29,989 bases of DNA from Gammaproteobacteria bacterium (GTDB lineage Bacteria > Pseudomonadota > Gammaproteobacteria > SZUA-152), in contig JANTGX010000003.1 in the NCBI GenBank assembly GCA_024762755.1, forward strand, positions 1-29,989. The letters are read 5' to 3'. The position numbers were made by a program, and so were the translations under genes. Under the pieces are notes generated by a model. The model was not told the origin of the DNA, did not search any database, and saw only the letters and a program-made list of their open reading frames with translations. Position 1 is the first letter of the stretch, and the number at the start of each line of letters is the position of its first letter. This document shows positions 10,514 to 16,852 of the stretch, in pieces.

Positions 10514-11296
10514 CTACTCGAAGGTCAGGTGCAGCATCTTGCCGCCGGTCTTCTCCGCCAGGGTCTTGTAGTGCCAAGTGGTGTCGGGATTGTCGCGCCC
10601 CAAGGGCAGGGTGAAGACGGGGCTGGGAATGTTGAAGTAGACGATGTGGTCCGACGGCGGTTCATCGCCGATGAGCAGGTAGGCGCTGGGTTTGGGGGCA
10701 TGCTCGGCGGCGTATTTGAACGCATGACCGATGGTCTCATCGGCGCCGACGAAGGGCGCGCCCTGCAGGAGCTGGTCGAAGATCTCGCCCATGCTGCCCT
10801 GGTAGGTCTCTGCCTTGTGATCGGAGAACCAGGTCAGGGCGTCGAGTCGTTTTCCCGAGCGAATCACGATGACGCGCAATACCGGTATGAGGAAGTCGCT
10901 GGCGCCATGCATGGAGCCGGTGGCGTCGACGAGCAGATGCAGGCTCGTGCCGGGCAGGTCACTCAGGCCTTGGACGAAGACGTCGAAGTCCTTGTGTTCT
11001 TTGCCCTTGCTGAGACCTACAGCGGCCAAGGCCTGCTCCATCTGGCTCTCGACGGACATGCCGGCCATGGCGTCGAGGTCATGGCTGAGGCGTTCCCGGT
11101 CGGCCTCGCTCTTGGCCAGTTGTTCCTCCAATGCCTTGACTGCCTGCTTGAGTTTTGGGGCCTCGTAGGTCTCGGAGAGGCGCGAGGTGATGAGGATGGT
11201 CACGAGGAGAAAGACGAACGTGGCCAGCATCAAGAGTGCGATGTCGGAGAAGCTCTCGTGGATATTGGGCGGCGCGGAGCGACGTTTTCTGGCCAT
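10514..11296 (-). CDS. Membrane-anchored von Willebrand A protein with ExbD/MotB-like helix
   Basis: This 260-residue protein has a basic N-terminus and one membrane helix (about 17-38). In that helix SFSDIALLML aligns with the ExbD/TolR/MotB pattern, so Asp18 is a candidate proton-binding residue. A coiled coil follows (about 47-95), then a von Willebrand A domain (about 115-260). Its metal site is seen as Asp124, Thr126 and Ser128 in DATGS, with Thr188 and Asp211 as candidates for the remaining ligands. It starts one base after the TolQ-like gene ends, so the two are surely co-translated. I infer that an ion-driven stator is coupled to a vWA module in the periplasm in place of the usual peptidoglycan-binding or TonB-type partner. 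Confidence 0.72.
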   Translation of the reverse strand: MARKRRSAPPNIHESFSDIALLMLATFVFLLVTILITSRLSETYEAPKLKQAVKALEEQLAKSEADRERLSHDLDAMAGMSVESQMEQALAAVGLSKGKEHKDFDVFVQGLSDLPGTSLHLLVDATGSMHGASDFLIPVLRVIVIRSGKRLDALTWFSDHKAETYQGSMGEIFDQLLQGAPFVGADETIGHAFKYAAEHAPKPSAYLLIGDEPPSDHIVYFNIPSPVFTLPLGRDNPDTTWHYKTLAEKTGGKMLHLTFE

Positions 11297-11297
11297 G

Positions 11298-12272
11298 TCA
11301 GCGCTTCAGTCCCTCGAGGAAGTAACGCATCCAACCCTGCTTGGCACGTTCCAGGCGGAGCTCGTAGTGCAGGGTCTTGAGGTGCTCCTGACGCAGGCGG
11401 ATGTTTTCGCGCAGGCTGTCGTTGTCCTCTCCCTGGCCAGGCGTACCCATATCCGCGATCAGGGCGCTCAGACTATTGTGAGTATCGTTGATCGTGCTCT
11501 GCAAGCGCTCCAGGTTGCGCGTCAGGCCATCGATCTCCGTGTTGAGCAGGCGCAGGTCACGCTCTGAAGAAGGCTTGAGGTCGGCGGAGCAGTAGACCAG
11601 GCAGATGCGGGTGAGGGCATTTTCCAGACTTTCGACGCCATGCTCGTCGATGTGGCCATAGATGCGCAGGAGGACGCCGCCGAGAACCGAGCCGAGCAGG
11701 GTGGTGTAGAAGGCCGTGCCCATACCGCCCATGGCGCTGCGCAGACCGCTCATCATCTGGTTCTGGTTCTCGCCCAGGGCCTCAAGGGAGCCGGTGAGGC
11801 CGCTCAGCGTGAGCGTGAGGCCGACCACAGTGCCGACGAGGCCAAGAGTGATGAGCAGGTTGCCAATGATCTCGAGGGCGTGGGCAGCACGTTGATACAT
11901 GGCGAATTCGACATCGACCAGGGCTTCGACGTTCACCTCGCCGTTTCGCTGCATGATGGAGCGTATGGCCTGGAAGAATCGCGCCACTGTGCCCGTCTTG
12001 GGGCTCTGTTCTATACCCGGCCAACCCTTCTCGATAGCCGCTTTTTCGAGTTTGTCGATGGTCACGGATTCCCGCGTCAACATCAGGGTGAGTGCGAGAC
12101 TGGTGATCACACCGACCGCAAAGAGCCCTAGGATGGCCCACGTAATGCGACTGGAATCGTTCTGTACGAAGGTCAGAACATCGGTGTCGTGGTAGATACT
12201 GACGTAGATGATCAACGCCGCGGCGGTCCATGAAATCCACAACACCAGGGCGCGATAGCCTCTTTGGAACAT
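11298..12272 (-). CDS. MotA/TolQ/ExbB-type proton channel protein
   Basis: This 324-residue protein shows hydrophobic helices at about 7-27, 44-65, 137-160 and 180-203. Two helices carry the family's Gly- and Thr-rich signatures: GLVGTVVGLT (about 144-153) and GGMGTAFYTTLLGSV (about 182-196). The C-terminal 100 residues (about 215-310) are predicted coiled coil and cytoplasmic, longer than in ExbB. Together with the downstream ExbD/MotB-like vWA protein it should form a proton- or sodium-driven inner-membrane complex. The upstream gene is not part of this unit, since the 12.3-12.6 kb spacer separates divergent genes. Its cargo or target is unknown. Confidence 0.78.
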   Translation of the reverse strand: MFQRGYRALVLWISWTAAALIIYVSIYHDTDVLTFVQNDSSRITWAILGLFAVGVITSLALTLMLTRESVTIDKLEKAAIEKGWPGIEQSPKTGTVARFFQAIRSIMQRNGEVNVEALVDVEFAMYQRAAHALEIIGNLLITLGLVGTVVGLTLTLSGLTGSLEALGENQNQMMSGLRSAMGGMGTAFYTTLLGSVLGGVLLRIYGHIDEHGVESLENALTRICLVYCSADLKPSSERDLRLLNTEIDGLTRNLERLQSTINDTHNSLSALIADMGTPGQGEDNDSLRENIRLRQEHLKTLHYELRLERAKQGWMRYFLEGLKR

Positions 12273-12579
12273 GGTTCGTAGTGCTTTCCGTTAATGATGT
12301 CGCCGTCGCGCGCGAGGCGTGAGGCCGACGATACGAAGATAGGGTAGAGGTCGCGAGACAGTATCTTCCCCAGTTAGACGGGGGTCAAATGGGATAACGG
12401 TCGCCATCGATGCTGTGGCGGAGCAGAGAGGCGTTTCTCCCCTGCAGCGGGTCTGTGAATAGCGCTGGTCACATCGCGGAAGACTGGGATATACTCCCCG
12501 ACGTTTGCTTGTCCATGTTGGCATGTGCGTGGTATAAAACAGCACAAAAATAAAGGTAGTGAACTGAGGAGGTAGGATC
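12273..12579. other. Divergent intergenic region at the start of the oxidase block
   Basis: These 307 bases separate the minus-strand TolQ/vWA pair from the rightward oxidase genes. Apart from the extended -10 promoter listed separately (TATAAA, 12533-12538), I see no gene, tRNA or clear operator. Base composition starts to shift toward A+T at about 12530. Confidence 0.5.
12530..12538 (+). promoter_or_regulatory. Extended -10 promoter for the 28-aa peptide and cytochrome c4 genes
   Basis: TGG directly precedes TATAAA (12533-12538), an extended -10 element, which can work with the weak -35 (TGTCCA, 12510-12515) present 17 bases upstream. Transcription would begin about 35 bases before the ATG at 12580. 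Confidence 0.5.
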
Positions 12580-12666
12580 ATGACTGATGGTGAAATTGCT
12601 CTGACGTATCTGATTGCAACGATCGTGAGCGTCGTACTCGCTTCTATGATGATGAAGCGTTCATAA
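12580..12666 (+). CDS. 28-residue single-helix membrane peptide
   Basis: The short ORF encodes a 28-residue peptide: MTDGEIAL, a hydrophobic helix of about 16 residues (TYLIATIVSVVLASMM), then MKRS. It is preceded by GAGGAGG at 12566-12572, seven bases before the ATG, one of the best ribosome sites in the window, so it is very probably translated. The acidic N-terminus and basic C-terminus would place the C-terminus in the cytoplasm. It resembles in size and form the 30- and 43-residue peptides beside ccoN and may be a small oxidase subunit or assembly peptide; that is inference from location. No family is recognised. Confidence 0.65.
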   Translation: MTDGEIALTYLIATIVSVVLASMMMKRS

Positions 12667-12831
12667 CAACAACCTTTTGTATTTCCTCTTGTTTTAGTAT
12701 GCCAGCAGCACGGGTTTTGGGTTCTCTATGCCTGTGGCGGATGGCTCGCATGGGCGGGCTGCGAGCGGAAGGATAGCGGGAGGAAGGTCCTGTGTAAGAG
12801 CTCCTCTTGCGAAGAGAGGGTGGTGGGGCAG

Positions 12832-12844
12832 GACTCTAGAATTT
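12832..12844. repeat. 13-base direct repeat, copy 1 (GACTCTAGAATTT)
   Basis: GACTCTAGAATTT occurs here, 30 bases before the cytochrome c4 start, and again at 16170-16182 ahead of the ccoN unit. The shorter TAGAATTTA recurs at 16829-16837 just before ccoN. It could be a shared regulator site or part of a duplicated leader. Confidence 0.5.
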
Positions 12845-12874
12845 ACAATTAATTGGCTTGGGAGGGTGCGTTCG

Positions 12875-13603
12875 ATGCAAGGTTTAATTTCTAAGATGAC
12901 GGTGTTGGCTGCGATGGTTGTCGCTACACCGGTTTTCGCGACAGCGGGTGCGGGTGACATCGAGAAGGGCAAGGCGATCTACATGAACGGCAAGGGTGAT
13001 GTGCCGGCATGCAACAGTTGTCACGGCCAGGAAGGCATGGGTGATGACGCAATGGGCACACCGCGTCTTGCCGGCCAGAGCTTTACTTACATTGCCAAGC
13101 AATTGGCCGATTTTGCGCAGGACAAGCGCATGGATACGGTCATGTACGTCATGAATACCAACGCCAAGGGTCTCAGTGAGCAGGATCAGAAGGATGTTTC
13201 GGCGTACGTCGAGAGTCTGGATTACGACTCCATTAATCCCTCTGATATGAATCAGGTGAAAGAGTTGGGTAATCCGGTGGGCGTGCGCTATCTGGGCAAG
13301 GGTATCGTGATGTACGGCGCGCTGGAGCGCGGTATTCCGGCCTGCCATTCGTGTCATTCCTTCAATGGCCGCGGAGCACCGCCCATGTACCCCATGATTG
13401 GCGGGCAGAAGTATGTCTATCTGGTGAATCAGCTCAAGCAGTTCCGTGATGGCACGCGGGCCAATGATGCGGCTGGACAGATGCGGGTCGTTGCCAAGCA
13501 GATGACCGACGAAGATATCTACAATGCGGCAACTTTCCTGACTTCTGCGCCCCGGACCACGATTGGTAACAGTGGTTGGCCGGAGAATAAGATTCATCAC
13601 TGA
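12875..13603 (+). CDS. Diheme cytochrome c (cytochrome c4 family), periplasmic
   Basis: This 242-residue protein has a signal peptide (about 1-24, cleaved near VFATAGA) and two cytochrome c domains, each with one heme motif: CNSCH at 46-50 and CHSCH at 157-161. The repeated layout, with PRLAGQ in the first half and PMIGGQ in the second, is characteristic of cytochrome c4, an electron carrier to cbb3 oxidases and other terminal reductases. I chose ATG 12875 because GGGAGGG lies 8 bases upstream and a signal peptide follows; the longer frame upstream has no such support. It probably shares a transcript with the 28-residue peptide and ends at a strong terminator. It may donate electrons to the CcoNO oxidase encoded downstream. 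Confidence 0.9.
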   Translation: MQGLISKMTVLAAMVVATPVFATAGAGDIEKGKAIYMNGKGDVPACNSCHGQEGMGDDAMGTPRLAGQSFTYIAKQLADFAQDKRMDTVMYVMNTNAKGLSEQDQKDVSAYVESLDYDSINPSDMNQVKELGNPVGVRYLGKGIVMYGALERGIPACHSCHSFNGRGAPPMYPMIGGQKYVYLVNQLKQFRDGTRANDAAGQMRVVAKQMTDEDIYNAATFLTSAPRTTIGNSGWPENKIHH

Positions 13604-13616
13604 TTCAATTTAGTAC

Positions 13617-13664
13617 CCACAAAAAAGAGGGGGCGATCTCAGGTCGCCCCCTCTTTTTTTGTGG
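13617..13664. terminator. Strong intrinsic terminator after cytochrome c4
   Basis: A long hairpin with a 16-bp perfect stem: bases 13621-13636 (six A, then GAGGGGGCGA) pair with 13644-13659, with a 7-base loop. After a one-T bulge, CCAC/GTGG extends it. The T run in the 3' arm, and A run in the 5' arm, would make it work in both directions. Confidence 0.92.
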
Positions 13665-13698
13665 TTGGGCATTTGATTGGATGATCCGTGGCCTGAGC

Positions 13699-13728
13699 TT
13701 GCTGTGTAGTAGAGTTTGTGGGTAGTAT
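13699..13728 (+). promoter_or_regulatory. Candidate promoter for the cytochrome c / mini-CcoN operon
   Basis: TTGCTG (13699-13704) and TAGTAT (13723-13728) are spaced 18 bases apart, just after the preceding terminator and about 70 bases before the next gene. The match to sigma-70 is moderate. A promoter is needed here because transcription from upstream should stop. Confidence 0.3.
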
Positions 13729-13796
13729 GCGTGACCCTCTTGTAGTAGCTCAGAAAAATCGGCGTGTCATCCGCCGCTCGATGCATTCGGTATTTT

Positions 13797-14384
13797 ATGA
13801 CAAAGAAAAAGCAGCCGCTGAAAAGTGGCGAAAAGGTGCTCCTCGGTATCGTCTTGGTGTTTGTTGTCCTGGCGGTCATTTCATATGCGGCTCTTGAGGC
13901 CTATCGTATGCGCTCGCCAGAGCCTATTTTTGCCAATAAGACGCATTACAATTTCTCCGAGGAGGGGAAGTTGGGTTCGGTGCTTTTCCGAAAAGAACGT
14001 TGTACCTCCTGCCATCGTGCCCTGCGAAATGGTACCAATATGGGCTTGTCTCTCGATGGTGTCGGCTCCTATCGCAGCCTGCAATGGTTGGAGGCATTTT
14101 TATCGGATCCTGAGTCGGTCTATGGAGCACCGACCATCGATCATGGTGCGCCACCGAAAGAAGCGGCTTACGTGTCGGAACTGCCAGAGGAGGAGCGACA
14201 TGCAATCGCCGTCTTCATTTCGCAGTTAAAGGCCGAGCAAGGGTCTTCGTCTGCACCCGTTCCCCCCGAGGGGCGCTCAGAATTCATCGATGAGATGGTT
14301 AAGGTATGGGCGCCAAAGTCCTGGGATAATAAATACGACGATGTTCGTGATAAGTCTGCCAAGGCAGAGGGTAAAGAGGAGTAG
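13797..14384 (+). CDS. Membrane-anchored monoheme cytochrome c
   Basis: This 195-residue protein has a Lys-rich N-terminus, one membrane helix (about 13-33), and a periplasmic cytochrome c domain with a single heme motif CTSCH at 69-73. After the heme it has SLDGVGSYRS and a Trp, a layout it shares with the cytochrome at 20787-21275 (SLDGIGSLRT), so the two look like paralogs. Its tail (about 150-195) is charged. I chose ATG 13797; a GTG at 13764 would add 11 residues and neither start has a good ribosome site. It ends 3 bases before the mini-CcoN gene. It may replace one of the cytochrome domains normally fused to CcoP. Confidence 0.85.
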   Translation: MTKKKQPLKSGEKVLLGIVLVFVVLAVISYAALEAYRMRSPEPIFANKTHYNFSEEGKLGSVLFRKERCTSCHRALRNGTNMGLSLDGVGSYRSLQWLEAFLSDPESVYGAPTIDHGAPPKEAAYVSELPEEERHAIAVFISQLKAEQGSSSAPVPPEGRSEFIDEMVKVWAPKSWDNKYDDVRDKSAKAEGKEE

Positions 14385-14387
14385 TTT

Positions 14388-14912
14388 GTGAGCGCATCAA
14401 ACAATGAGCCGTGGACTCAGGATGTTGAATACACCCGCTATACGCTGTGGTTTATATACGCCTGCATCATCTATAGCATCATAGGCTTCTCCTGGGGTGC
14501 CTTGATGGGTGGTATCTCAGAATTCCGTCATTTTGTCGATCACCGCCTCCATGGCGATCTCATCGTGCGTGCTCACACGCATGTGAATCTGTTGGGGTGG
14601 GTGGAAATGGCGATTTTTGGTGCGGTCTACTACATCATTCCTCGTCTAGTAAAACGACCCATCTATAGTATGAGGTTGGTCAAAGTCCACTTCTGGATGC
14701 ACAACTTTGGTTTGATCGGCATGGTCGTCTTCTTCACCATCGCTGGTGTCGCAGGTGGTAGTGCCAGTGTTCATTTGCCACCAGATGAGGTTGAAGTGAT
14801 CGTCAAACCCTTCTTGGCCACGATGGGCATATTCGGAACCATCGTATTGTTGGCCAATTTTGTCTGGGCGTTCAACCTGTTCCGTACCTGTGCGGGTTGG
14901 CAACGAGGGTAG
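14388..14912 (+). CDS. Four-helix CcoN-like protein ('mini subunit I')
   Basis: This 174-residue protein has four hydrophobic helices (about 18-42, 62-85, 100-124, 142-165). It resembles only the C-terminal third of a heme-copper oxidase subunit I. AHTHVNLLGW (His63, His65) lines up with the heme-ligand helix AHAHLALLGF of the CcoN encoded at 16853, and YYIIPR and the later HFW also match. The CuB ligands are absent, so it cannot be a complete oxygen-reducing subunit; it may bind one heme b. The start is GTG with GAGGAG six bases upstream. A homologous protein lies on the other strand at the end of the window. It is co-transcribed with a cytochrome c and a thioredoxin-like lipoprotein. Confidence 0.75.
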   Translation: MSASNNEPWTQDVEYTRYTLWFIYACIIYSIIGFSWGALMGGISEFRHFVDHRLHGDLIVRAHTHVNLLGWVEMAIFGAVYYIIPRLVKRPIYSMRLVKVHFWMHNFGLIGMVVFFTIAGVAGGSASVHLPPDEVEVIVKPFLATMGIFGTIVLLANFVWAFNLFRTCAGWQRG

Positions 14913-14917
14913 TCTTT

Positions 14918-15421
14918 ATGCGTATTCGCGCGCTCACACTGTTGTGTCTTGCTCTGCCGCTACTCGTCGCATGTCAAGTCGACGATAGCAGCTTGAAGGT
15001 TGGTATGGAGGCCCCGAGTCTGCGCACCAAGACTCTGGCAGACGTGGATGGCGATTTCAGCCGGATCACGAGCTATCGTTATCCCGACGCGCGGATGTAT
15101 CAGATGTCGCTGGATGAGGCGCTGCAGCGGGGTAAGCCTATCGTCCTTGAATTCGCTACGCCGGGACATTGCACGGTGTGCGATAAGCAACTGCAGATGG
15201 TGAAGGCGGTCTTGGAGAAATACGAAGGTGAGGTAATTTTCCTGCACATGGATCAATACCAAAATCCGGAGGCCTTTAGAACCTTTGGCGTGATTGGCGA
15301 TCCCTGGACGTATGTTATCGATGGGGGGCGAGTGGTGCGCTTTAAGCGGGCTGGGCGAATGCTCTATAACGAGTTGGATCTTGTGGTCGGAAGCTTGCTG
15401 CGCGAAGGCGGGGCTGGTTGA
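14918..15421 (+). CDS. Thioredoxin-like lipoprotein (CXXC)
   Basis: This 167-residue protein has a lipoprotein signal peptide ending LLVAC (Cys19). A thioredoxin-like domain follows, with CTVC at 85-88 in FATPGHCTVCDKQ and a later conserved cis-Pro-like position in GDPWTYV (about 127-133). It is probably an outer-leaflet or periplasmic thiol oxidoreductase. In an oxidase cluster a role in reducing apocytochrome cysteines or in copper delivery is plausible, but this is inference. The motif is CXXC, not the CXXXC of SCO copper proteins. ATG 14918 is preferred to the frame's earlier start because it gives the signal peptide and has GAGGG (14905-14909) 8 bases upstream. It begins 5 bases after the mini-CcoN gene. 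Confidence 0.82.
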   Translation: MRIRALTLLCLALPLLVACQVDDSSLKVGMEAPSLRTKTLADVDGDFSRITSYRYPDARMYQMSLDEALQRGKPIVLEFATPGHCTVCDKQLQMVKAVLEKYEGEVIFLHMDQYQNPEAFRTFGVIGDPWTYVIDGGRVVRFKRAGRMLYNELDLVVGSLLREGGAG

Positions 15422-15874
15422 GTGGCGCGAGAAGAGGTGTTTAAGCTCTATCCGGACAAGCGAGGGGTTGTCTGGGATGCGCTAATGTATATTCCGACGG
15501 TTGGTGGCCTGGCTGGTCTGTCAGCGATGTTTTGGTATGAGAATAACGAGGGGCTGGCATATCTCCTTTTCTTTCTGGCCTGTTTCTTTTTCTACCAAGG
15601 GGGGCATCGCATCCTGCAGCGTCTCATGTTGCTACCATCGGCGCCGCTTGAGTTGACGGTCTCGAAACAGCGCGTGATCCTGAAGCTCAGGAACGGAGAT
15701 ATCATTGAATTGGTAAAGGGCCTGAGATATTTTTCTGATTATGCGATGAAGTCTTTTGCCCTGACAGGGTTGGATATGCTGGGAAAAAAGCAGCAGTTTA
15801 TCTTCCACAAAGGGCAGTTTGAGAGTAGTGAGCGTTTCAAGGCTGCCGCAGAGGCTCTGAAGATGTTTGCTTAG
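15422..15874 (+). CDS. Hypothetical 150-residue membrane protein
   Basis: I do not recognise this family. The protein has a short cytoplasmic N-terminus, two membrane helices close together (about 20-37 and 45-62), then a soluble domain of about 85 residues rich in beta-type strands (ELTVSKQRVILKLRNGDIIEL), which recalls bacterial PH-like domains fused to a hairpin anchor. The GTG start immediately follows the TGA of the thioredoxin-like lipoprotein gene, so translational coupling is likely. It is the last gene of this rightward operon. A role in oxidase assembly or regulation is suggested by position alone. Confidence 0.75.
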   Translation: MAREEVFKLYPDKRGVVWDALMYIPTVGGLAGLSAMFWYENNEGLAYLLFFLACFFFYQGGHRILQRLMLLPSAPLELTVSKQRVILKLRNGDIIELVKGLRYFSDYAMKSFALTGLDMLGKKQQFIFHKGQFESSERFKAAAEALKMFA

Positions 15875-15884
15875 GGCGCTCGCT

Positions 15885-16079
15885 TCAGCGCTGTCGTCTT
15901 TGCTTGATGATGTCTAGGCCCATGAAACCTATGACGCCGATTCCCAAGAGGCAGGCGACCGCGATTACCCAAGTCTCTGTAGTTTCGTCGACCAAACCGC
16001 CTATCAGCATGTGGATTGAGTAACCTAGAATAAAGACAGAACTTATTGCGGTTATCAGGAGTAATACGACTTCTTTCAT
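15885..16079 (-). CDS. Small two-helix membrane protein (64 aa)
   Basis: This minus-strand ORF encodes a 64-residue protein with two hydrophobic helices (about 4-28 and 36-56) and a basic C-terminal KQRRQR. It does not match a family I know. It is the only minus-strand gene inside the oxidase block and converges with the 150-residue protein gene. No clear ribosome site precedes it, but hydrophobicity is regular and the composition matches its neighbours. It would start close to the promoter region of the ccoN unit, so the two could be divergently regulated. It may alternatively be a chance ORF. Confidence 0.5.
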   Translation of the reverse strand: MKEVVLLLITAISSVFILGYSIHMLIGGLVDETTETWVIAVACLLGIGVIGFMGLDIIKQRRQR

Positions 16080-16394
16080 GATAGTGGCTGTTTGACTTGA
16101 TTGCTTGAGGGGGCGGAGTCCATTCTTTTGCAGATTATAACCACATTGCGGGGGGTCGATTCTATATTTGACTCTAGAATTTCAGTCGCAATCAATGGCA
16201 TAGATTTCATCTTGACCCTATAAATTAGATATGACACGATTCCGTCAAATTAGCTGGGTGATTCCAGTCTAATGGTGCGTGTGGGCATCCGGGCCGGGGC
16301 TGTGCGATCGGTTCAAGATGTGGGTTGGCTGAGTTGTCTCGCCAGGAGTGAATAATAATAATGAATTTCATTTAAATATTAGGAGGTTAGTGGG
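16080..16394 (+). other. AT-rich leader and promoter region of the ccoN unit
   Basis: These 315 bases hold no gene. They contain the second copy of GACTCTAGAATTT (16170-16182), several -10-like boxes (TATAAA at 16219-16224, TATATT at 16164-16169) without convincing -35 partners, and an AATAATAATAATGAATTTCA tract at 16351-16370. One 60-base stretch (16321-16380) has only 20 G+C. I looked for FNR/ANR-type TTGAT-N4-ATCAA sites and found none. The promoter of the ccoN unit is expected here. Confidence 0.55.
16170..16182. repeat. 13-base direct repeat, copy 2 (GACTCTAGAATTT)
   Basis: This is identical to bases 12832-12844. Both copies lie upstream of a rightward transcription unit of the oxidase block, here 212 bases before the 89-residue protein gene. 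Confidence 0.5.
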
Positions 16395-16664
16395 ATGAGC
16401 AGACCATTGAAGGCACCGATCATGTTGTCGCTGATTGCGGGTATGTTGACGGGGATGGGTAATGGCAGCGTATTCGGTGCGACGCTGATGCTGTTTCTGG
16501 GGCGAGGTAAGTTTGATGATTGGGGTGGTTGGGGAATTCAACAGTATTCGCCAGCGACTTTCATCGGGTTTCCTAATTGGACGATGATCGTCTTCGGCAT
16601 CGCTTTTGTGATCATCTTGCAGGTTGCGGTAAACCGCCATCTGGAGCTGGAGGCGAAGGCTTAA
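16395..16664 (+). CDS. Hypothetical 89-residue membrane protein upstream of ccoN
   Basis: The 89-residue protein has two hydrophobic segments (about 8-36 and 60-80) separated by a Gly- and Trp-rich loop (DDWGGWGIQQYSPATFIGFPNW). I do not recognise the family. The ribosome site is consensus AGGAGG (16381-16386) eight bases before the ATG, so translation should be strong. It is the first gene of the ccoN unit, 51 bases before the 30-residue peptide. Small membrane proteins preceding an oxidase subunit I are often accessory subunits or assembly factors; which of these applies cannot be told from the sequence. Confidence 0.78.
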   Translation: MSRPLKAPIMLSLIAGMLTGMGNGSVFGATLMLFLGRGKFDDWGGWGIQQYSPATFIGFPNWTMIVFGIAFVIILQVAVNRHLELEAKA

Positions 16665-16715
16665 TCTCGTTTCGCCTTGATCAATGCATTGTTATAGGTA
16701 CATCTGGAGGAGAAA

Positions 16716-16808
16716 ATGGCAACTTTTGCGGGACTGATGGGGATTCTGCTGGCCTTTGCCAGTATGTGGTTTGCTTGGTATCTCTTGATGCCGAAAGACA
16801 AGCGCTGA
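16716..16808 (+). CDS. 30-residue single-helix peptide upstream of ccoN
   Basis: The ORF encodes 30 residues: one hydrophobic helix (about 3-24, with three Trp or Tyr at its end, MWFAWYLL) followed by PKDKR. It has GGAGGAG (16706-16712) just upstream. It lies between the 89-residue protein gene and ccoN, with 44 bases to ccoN. The form fits the tiny extra helices found in purified cbb3 oxidases (for example CcoM in Pseudomonas stutzeri), but sequence identity with those is not claimed. Confidence 0.68.
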   Translation: MATFAGLMGILLAFASMWFAWYLLMPKDKR

Positions 16809-16852
16809 GAAAGCTTCCGGCACAAATTTAGAATTTATTTGGGAGGGTTGTG

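Noticed and set aside
10514..12272. ZorAB-type (Zorya defence) stator
   Set aside because: There is no OmpA-like peptidoglycan-binding domain in the second protein and no helicase or nuclease genes beside it.
13665..13690. FNR/ANR box near TTTGATTGGATGATCC
   Set aside because: The second half-site does not match ATCAA at the required spacing.
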